In this document: positions 7,083 through 11,610 of the stretch, piece after piece
How the letters are laid out: every line of letters begins with the position of its first letter
Numbering within the stretch: the first letter of the stretch is position 1
Assembly (NCBI GenBank): GCA_035628505.1
Contig: DASPJR010000206.1
Coordinates: 1 to 11,610 of the forward strand
From: DASPJR01 sp035628505
GTDB lineage: Bacteria > Planctomycetota > SZUA-567 > H5-PLA8
Direction of reading: 5' to 3'
DNA length: 11,610 bases
Translations under genes and position numbers: made by a program
The notes under the pieces: model-generated
Databases searched by the model: none
The model's input: only the letters and a program-made list of their open reading frames with translations
What the model was told of the DNA's origin: nothing

Positions 7083-10000
7083 TCAGCGGCGGAGTTTTCG
7101 GCTGAACTTGAAAGCTCCCGTTTTCTGGGCTTTGCTGGAGTAGGTTGAGTTCACCTTGTCTGTGTAGACCACTCCGCCCATCTTCAGATCAGTTACAATG
7201 GGCAGCATTACGCGCTTTTTGTCCTTCGTGGGATCTACGCCTTCGTCGGTCCAGTTCGTCCGCAAGTCGCCTTTCAGCTTGACTTGGAACTGAACCGGAC
7301 CGCCAACGAACTCTTTTAGCTTTGCCGCTTTGTTTCTCTTCAGCTTGAGCTTCAGGCGCAGTTGCCCCATCGCGGACTTACCGCGACCCTTGCCGTCGAG
7401 CTTGAAAGTGCCATTTGCGCCACCGAAGTCGACGACAACCTCTTTTCCGAGGGCACTGAAGGTCTTTGGCATGTTTGTGAGAATGCCGCTTATCGTATAG
7501 GAGTCTTTCCCGCTTGCGCTGAAAGCTGCTCTAGCCGAGACCTTGGTGATTACCATAGGGGTCTTGGGAACCGAGTTCGGGTCGAACGGGTCAGAGCCGC
7601 CATCGGTTTCATCAACGTCCGTGAAGCTATCATTGTCGTCGTCCGGATCCTTATCGTCGGGAATTCCGTCCTGATCAAAGTCGCTCTGACTTACAGCCGC
7701 CACAACGACGGTGACCTCGACCGATCTGTCCGTCTGAAGACCGCCTGCATCCCGCACGGTAACGTTCACCAGATAGCGGCCGGGATTTCCGAAGACGTGG
7801 CTGGTGCTTCCGCTGTTTGTATCGGTCTTAATCCCGTCGCTGAAGTCCCAGTGCCACGTGATCGCCTGGGCATCGCTGGCAGGCGCGCTGAAGGTCACCG
7901 TCTGGCCGACAAACGCAGGGTTAGGGTTCGCCGTGATACGGCTGGTAAAGGTGGGCGGCTGCGTATCGACAGTGAGCGCACCAGGCACTGTGAGCACGGC
8001 CGCATTGCCGGCGACATCCGTCGCACGCACAATGACGTCATAGGTATTGTCAGGGAGGTTGGGAATGGTGACGCTCCAGGTTCCATCCCCGTGGTTCGTC
8101 GCAGTGTAGTCGATGCCGTTCACCCTCACCACAATAGTGGCCGCGCTGTCGTTGGTAGTACCGGTGAGTACCGCGGGTGAGGTACTTGTCGACACTGTGA
8201 CGACCGTCACGTCCGGCGGCGAGAGGTCAATCGTCAGTTCATCTATTGTTCCATCCTGGCCCGCATTGCCGGCCGCATCAGTTGCTGTGGCCGTGACGTC
8301 GTAGATACCTGCGGCAAGGCTATTGGTGACCGTTGCGCTCCAGATGCCATCACCCGCGTTCACCCCCACATAGGTCGCGCCATTGACAGTAATGGATAGC
8401 GCTGCCTGCGGATCGTTAACCGTACCTGTCAGGGTGGGGGTCTGGTCATTCGTCACCAACCTGCTCACTGTGATGGTAGGTACGGTGAGGTCAATCTTCA
8501 GTTCGTCGATGGTTGCATCGTTAGCACTGCTCCCCGCCACATCCGTCGCCGTTGCAGCAACATCATAAACACCGCCTTCAAGAGTGCCGGTTACGATGGC
8601 CGACCAGTTGCCGTTGCCGTTATTAACGCCCGTGTAGGTGACGCCGCTGACGACAACCGTGATGGCTGCCTTCGAATCGTCGATCGTACCAGTGACGGTT
8701 GGGCTTGTATTGTTCGTCAGCAATGTGTTGACCGCAATAACCGGAACGGTGAGATCGATAGTAAGTTCATTGGTGGTGTTGTCACTGGCGCTGTTACCGG
8801 CCGCGTCGATTGCCGTCGCTTGAACGTCGTACGTTCCCTCAATCAGCGCGCTGGTCACCTCGGCGCTCCAGCTATTGCCGGTAACCACTGCGGAGTACGT
8901 CTGGCCATTAACGACTATCGAGACACTCGCCGCTGTCGCATCCGTGACCGTACCCGTGATGGACGGAGTAGTGTCCTTGGAAGTCAGCGCCGTCACGGTC
9001 ACGACCGGCTTCGTTTTATCGATAGTGAGTTCATTGTTCGTGGTATCGCCTGCTGTGTTGCCGGAAGCATCCGTTGCCGTGGCGGCTACTTCGTAGATTC
9101 CCTCGGCGAGCGTGGCGGTAATCGCCGCACTCCAGGTATTACCGGTCACCGTTGCCGCATAGGTCTGCCCGTTCACAATGATCGATACCGTCGTGGCCGT
9201 TGCGTCCGACACCGTGCCCGTGATCGTCGGCGACGTGTTCGCCGTCCTCAAGGCCGCGACGGTCACCGCCGGCTTGGTCAGGTCAATTGTGAGCTCGTTA
9301 TTGGTCGCGTCGCTGGCGGTCGTCACGCCGTTGGCAGCCGCGGCCGCAACCTCGTACACACCTTCGTCCAGAACCGCCGTGATGGTGGCCGACCAGGTGC
9401 CATTGCCATTGTTCTGTCCGGCATAGGTTGCTCCACCCACGTCCACCGAAATAGTGGCCGTTGCGTCGTTCACCGTGCCGCCGATGGTCGGGGACTGATT
9501 GGCCGTGAAAAGAGTGTTAACGCTGATCGCCAGCGCGGTCGTGTTGATCGTCAGTTCATTGTTAGTGTCGTCGTTGGCGGTGTTGCCGGCGGCATCGGTC
9601 GCGGTCGCTGACACATTATACACGCCATCCTGCAGCTCGTCGGTAACGTTCGCACTCCACGAGTTGCCCGTCACGGTCGCCAGGTAGGATTTGCCATTAA
9701 CCTGGATCGTGACGGAGCTCGCCGTCGCGTCCGTCACGGTGCCCGTCAGCGTCGGCGTCGTATCCGCAGTCTTTAACGTATTGACGGAGACAACCGGCTT
9801 GGTCTGATCGATCGTTACTTTACTCGACGTGTCACTCGCCGTGTTGCCGGCCGCATCGGTGGCTGTGGCGGTAATTTCATAGGCGCCCTCGCTTAGCGCA
9901 TCGGTGACCTCCACGCTCCACGTGCCACCGGTGACGGTCGCGTTATACGTCTGGCCGTTCACCACCACGACTACGGTCGTAGCCGTTGCGTCAGTTACGG

Positions 10001-11610
10001 TACCGTTAATGGTCGGCTTGGTGCTCGCTGTTGCAAAACCGGTTACCGTGATGGTTGGCGCAGTCAGATCGATAGTAAGTTCATTGGTCGTGTTATCATT
10101 GGCCGTGTTGCCGGCCGCGTCGATTGCCGTCGCTTGAACGTCGTACGTTCCTTCGTTGAGTGCGTTGGAGACATCGGCGCTCCAGCTATTGCCGGTAACC
10201 ACTGCGGAGTACGTCTGGCCATTAACGACTATCGAGACACTCGCCGACGTCGCATCCGTGACCGTACCCGTGAGGGTCGGAGTAGTGTCCTTGGAAGTCA
10301 GCGCCGTCACGGTCACGACCGGCTTCGTTTTATCGATAGTGAGTTCATTGCTCGTGGTATCGTTCGCTGTGTTGCCGGCCGCATCGGTGGCAGTGGCGAC
10401 TACTTCGTAGATTCCCTCGGCCAGCGTGGCGCTGATCGCGGCGCTCCAGGTATTCCCGGTCACCGTCGCCGCATAGGTCTGCCCGTTCACAAGGACAGAT
10501 ACCGACGCGGCCGTTGCGTCTGTTACGGTGCCGGTGATGGTAAACGACGCATTCGCGGTCGTTAAAACCGTAACGGTCACAGCTGGGTTGGTCAGATCGA
10601 TCGTCAGTTCGTTGTTCGTGCTGTCGTTGGCCGTATTGCCCGCCGAATCGGTGGCCGTAGCGATCACGTCGTACGCGCCTTCGGCGAGCGCACTTGTCAC
10701 TGAAGCCGACCACGTCTGGCCGACCACGCTGGCGATGTACGTGTTTCCATTCACAACAATTGACACGCTGGGGGCGGAGGCATCGGTCACGGTGCCGGTG
10801 ATCGTTGGCATCGTGTCGGACGTTGCCAGGGTATTCACAGTTACGGCCGGCTTCGTTACATCAATCGTGAGTTCATTGGATGTATTGTCCGTGGCTGAGT
10901 CCATGCCGCTGCTGACCGTGGCTTTGACGTCAAAGACGCCCTCGGCCAGGGCATTTGTAATCGTTGCCGACCACGTTCCGTTGCCGTTGTTCACGCCCGC
11001 ATAGGTGAACCCGTTGACCTGCACTGAAATGGAGGCGCCCGCATTATTTACGTTTCCACCCACTACGGGTGTTTGGTTGCTGGTTATCTGGTTGTTCACT
11101 GTAATTGCAAGGGGGGGGCTGATGGTCAGTTCATTGGTCGTGGAGTCGCTGCCCGTATTGCCAACCGCGTCGACGGCCGTGGCCGCCACATTGTATGTTC
11201 CGATCGCAAGGGAGTGGGTGACAACTGCGCTCCAACTGTTGCCCGTGACGGTAGCGCTGTAGGTCCGCCCGTTGACCACGATTGAAACGATCGTCCCTGT
11301 CGTGTCCGTCACGGTGCCGGTAATGGTCGGTGTAGTATTGCTCGTGTTGAGGGAGTTTACGGTAACAACCGGTTTCGTTGTGTCGACAATCAGTTGATTG
11401 TTGCCTGTGGCGTTCAGTCCATTTCTGGTTGCGGTGGCCACAACGTTGTACGTGCCGTCCGCCAGGTTCGTGGTCACATTCGCCGACCAGGTGCCGTTTC
11501 CAGCATTGGTCCCCGTATAGGTTACACCATTCACCACGACAGACACTGTCGCCATCGGATGGGAAATGGTACCAGTCACCGTCGGCGTCCTGTCGGTTGT
11601 ACTCAGCGCA
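7083..11610 (-). CDS. Giant secreted/surface protein: tandem Ig-like repeats, PKD, thrombospondin-3-like segment, basic C-terminal domain (5' end outside window)
   Basis: At least 1508 codons are open to the right edge. A GTG at 11579 lies in the middle of an Ig unit and the frame upstream still reads repeat consensus (TTDRTPTVTG), so the real start is outside. From N to C: 14 Ig-like units (7953-11610), a PKD domain (7683-7952), an acidic D-rich thrombospondin-type-3-like segment (7557-7682) and a 157-residue lysine-rich end domain (7086-7556). Units share the frame TPTITGTV-D-VSIVVNG-TY-W-A-EG-Y-V-ATATDAAGNTAND-ELTID-T-P-VTV, as in bacterial Ig-like (Big) adhesin repeats. Such proteins are exported and build long rods for adhesion or surface layers, often stiffened by calcium. 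No LPXTG, PEP-CTERM hydrophobic helix or autotransporter barrel is seen at the C-terminus; how it is held is unknown. Almost no cysteine. Termination is by the hairpin just downstream. Binding partner unknown. Confidence 0.93.
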   Translation of the reverse strand, partial: ALSTTDRTPTVTGTISHPMATVSVVVNGVTYTGTNAGNGTWSANVTTNLADGTYNVVATATRNGLNATGNNQLIVDTTKPVVTVNSLNTSNTTPTITGTVTDTTGTIVSIVVNGRTYSATVTGNSWSAVVTHSLAIGTYNVAATAVDAVGNTGSDSTTNELTISPPLAITVNNQITSNQTPVVGGNVNNAGASISVQVNGFTYAGVNNGNGTWSATITNALAEGVFDVKATVSSGMDSATDNTSNELTIDVTKPAVTVNTLATSDTMPTITGTVTDASAPSVSIVVNGNTYIASVVGQTWSASVTSALAEGAYDVIATATDSAGNTANDSTNNELTIDLTNPAVTVTVLTTANASFTITGTVTDATAASVSVLVNGQTYAATVTGNTWSAAISATLAEGIYEVVATATDAAGNTANDTTSNELTIDKTKPVVTVTALTSKDTTPTLTGTVTDATSASVSIVVNGQTYSAVVTGNSWSADVSNALNEGTYDVQATAIDAAGNTANDNTTNELTIDLTAPTITVTGFATASTKPTINGTVTDATATTVVVVVNGQTYNATVTGGTWSVEVTDALSEGAYEITATATDAAGNTASDTSSKVTIDQTKPVVSVNTLKTADTTPTLTGTVTDATASSVTIQVNGKSYLATVTGNSWSANVTDELQDGVYNVSATATDAAGNTANDDTNNELTINTTALAISVNTLFTANQSPTIGGTVNDATATISVDVGGATYAGQNNGNGTWSATITAVLDEGVYEVAAAAANGVTTASDATNNELTIDLTKPAVTVAALRTANTSPTITGTVSDATATTVSIIVNGQTYAATVTGNTWSAAITATLAEGIYEVAATATDASGNTAGDTTNNELTIDKTKPVVTVTALTSKDTTPSITGTVTDATAASVSIVVNGQTYSAVVTGNSWSAEVTSALIEGTYDVQATAIDAAGNSASDNTTNELTIDLTVPVIAVNTLLTNNTSPTVTGTIDDSKAAITVVVSGVTYTGVNNGNGNWSAIVTGTLEGGVYDVAATATDVAGSSANDATIDELKIDLTVPTITVSRLVTNDQTPTLTGTVNDPQAALSITVNGATYVGVNAGDGIWSATVTNSLAAGIYDVTATATDAAGNAGQDGTIDELTIDLSPPDVTVVTVSTSTSPAVLTGTTNDSAATIVVRVNGIDYTATNHGDGTWSVTIPNLPDNTYDVIVRATDVAGNAAVLTVPGALTVDTQPPTFTSRITANPNPAFVGQTVTFSAPASDAQAITWHWDFSDGIKTDTNSGSTSHVFGNPGRYLVNVTVRDAGGLQTDRSVEVTVVVAAVSQSDFDQDGIPDDKDPDDDNDSFTDVDETDGGSDPFDPNSVPKTPMVITKVSARAAFSASGKDSYTISGILTNMPKTFSALGKEVVVDFGGANGTFKLDGKGRGKSAMGQLRLKLKLKRNKAAKLKEFVGGPVQFQVKLKGDLRTNWTDEGVDPTKDKKRVMLPIVTDLKMGGVVYTDKVNSTYSSKAQKTGAFKFSRKLRR
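7086..7556 (-). other. Unassigned basic C-terminal domain of the giant surface protein
   Basis: 157 residues after the acidic linker. Visible traits: FSASGKDSYTISGIL near the start, VVVDFGGANGTFKLDGKGRG, a very basic strand-like run LRLKLKLKRNKAAKLKEF, TDEGVDPTKDKKRVMLPIV, and a terminal YSSKAQKTGAFKFSRKLRR. Alternating hydrophobic and polar residues suggest an all-beta fold. I recall similar G-K-D-S, V-D-x-G-G and F-x-L-D-x-K-G-K motifs at the ends of large secreted PVC-group proteins, but I know no named family. It may be an anchoring or sorting module; that is inference. Confidence 0.6.
7557..7952 (-). other. PKD domain followed by thrombospondin-type-3-like calcium segment
   Basis: Within the giant protein, 7683-7952 encodes a PKD fold: NPNPAFVGQTVTFSA, the signature WHWDFSDG, then HVFGNPGRYLVNVTVRDAGG. 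Positions 7557-7682 encode DFDQDGIPDDKDPDDDNDSF and a continuing acidic stretch DVDETDGGSDPFDPNS, the D-x-D-x-D-G pattern of thrombospondin type 3 repeats that bind calcium. In secreted bacterial proteins this pair commonly bridges the repeat stalk to a terminal domain. Confidence 0.9.
8754..9177 (-). repeat. Segmental duplication inside the Ig array, copy 1
   Basis: This stretch is highly similar to 10068-10491, offset by exactly 1314 bp (438 codons, five Ig units). In the core 8860-9035 against 10174-10349 I count four differences, including a long unbroken identical run that spans the end of one unit and the start of the next. Other unit pairs in the array are much more diverged. Confidence 0.85.
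10068..10491 (-). repeat. Segmental duplication inside the Ig array, copy 2
   Basis: Partner of 8754-9177. Both copies contain the rare unit start LTSKDTTP and the linker IDKTKPVVTVTA, found nowhere else in the array, which marks the pair as homologous units and not random repeat similarity. Confidence 0.85.
11111..11118 (-). repeat. Run of eight G (C on the coding strand) in the Ig-repeat gene
   Basis: Eight G on the plus strand encode Pro-Pro in the linker TISPPLAITVN between two Ig units. It is the longest homopolymer I noticed in this gene; frame is intact. A slippage event here would truncate most of the protein. Confidence 0.7.

Larger units (their letters stand above)
7953..11610 (-). 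repeat. Tandem array of 14 Ig-like units (about 264 bp each)
   Basis: Units are 81-88 residues long; the one at the right edge is partial. Two types can be told apart. Type A has V-T-G-N-x-W in the middle and ends D-A-A-G-N-T-A-N-D. Type B has N-x-G-N/D-G-x-W one-loop-longer centres, and some of these (the 1st, 3rd and 9th from the N-terminal side) also replace the D-A-A-G-N motif with x-N-G-x-x-x-A-x-D. Counting from the right edge as 0, units 0, 2, 8, 11, 12 and 13 are type B and the others type A. The last unit before the PKD domain is the most divergent and shortest. Repeats are protein-coding and diverged at DNA level except in one duplicated block. Confidence 0.92.

Noticed and set aside
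7362..8180. Plus-strand ORF of 272 codons opposite the PKD and linker region.
   Set aside because: It lies fully antisense to well-supported PKD, calcium-segment and C-terminal coding sequence, with no domain or ribosome binding site.
8820..9611. Plus-strand ORF of 263 codons, arginine- and glycine-rich, and the similar frame at 10134-10565.
   Set aside because: These are antisense shadows of the Ig-repeat gene: they repeat with the same 1314-bp offset, follow its codon periodicity and resemble no family. The minus frame has clear domain homology.
7953..11610. Regular 264-bp periodicity as a CRISPR-like or satellite array.
   Set aside because: The period is a whole number of codons, the frame stays open throughout and the unit is a known Ig-like fold, so it is a coding repeat.

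Overview
The window looks like chromosomal DNA from a free-living bacterium of the PVC group or a relative (Planctomycetota, or possibly Verrucomicrobiota, Lentisphaerota or Hydrogenedentota). The assignment rests on gene style: large secreted carbohydrate-related proteins (NPCBM, CBM9-like fused to HEAT repeats), a short BFD-like [2Fe-2S] protein of a type I associate with planctomycetes, and a giant Ig-like/PKD/thrombospondin-3 surface protein. It is inferred from memory of these families, not from a search.

Layout. Left, plus strand (1-5943): three closely spaced genes, probably one transcript. The first is the 3' part of a large secreted glycoside-hydrolase-like protein with a C-terminal NPCBM module; it is open at the window edge. 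Fifteen bases later comes an exported protein with an N-terminal CBM9-like domain and a long alpha-helical HEAT-like C-terminal half. Seven bases later comes a small exported protein with one canonical EF-hand loop. Its stop codon directly abuts the stop codon of a convergent minus-strand BFD-like [2Fe-2S] gene (5944-6237).

Middle (6238-7082): a tRNA-Val(GAC) gene with a good sigma70-type promoter and an unexpected C at position 33. It is followed by an AT-rich stretch with one weakly supported ORF whose start resembles the tail of tyrosine recombinases. This may be the scar of an element integrated at the tRNA. A strong minus-strand intrinsic terminator lies at 7033-7073.

Right, minus strand (7083-11610): the 3' part of a giant surface or secreted protein, running off the right edge. 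In order it has at least 14 tandem Ig-like units of about 88 residues, a PKD domain, a thrombospondin-type-3-like acidic Ca-binding segment and a 157-residue lysine-rich C-terminal domain. The array has higher-order structure: two unit types, and a near-identical block repeated exactly five units (1314 bp) apart.

The left cluster suggests extracellular glycan binding or degradation, and the right gene adhesion or surface architecture. Nothing seen ties them into one system, and I found no defence system, CRISPR array or intact mobile element. The least explained items are the C-terminal domain of the giant protein, the segmental duplication in its repeats, the tRNA C33 and the region downstream of the tRNA.
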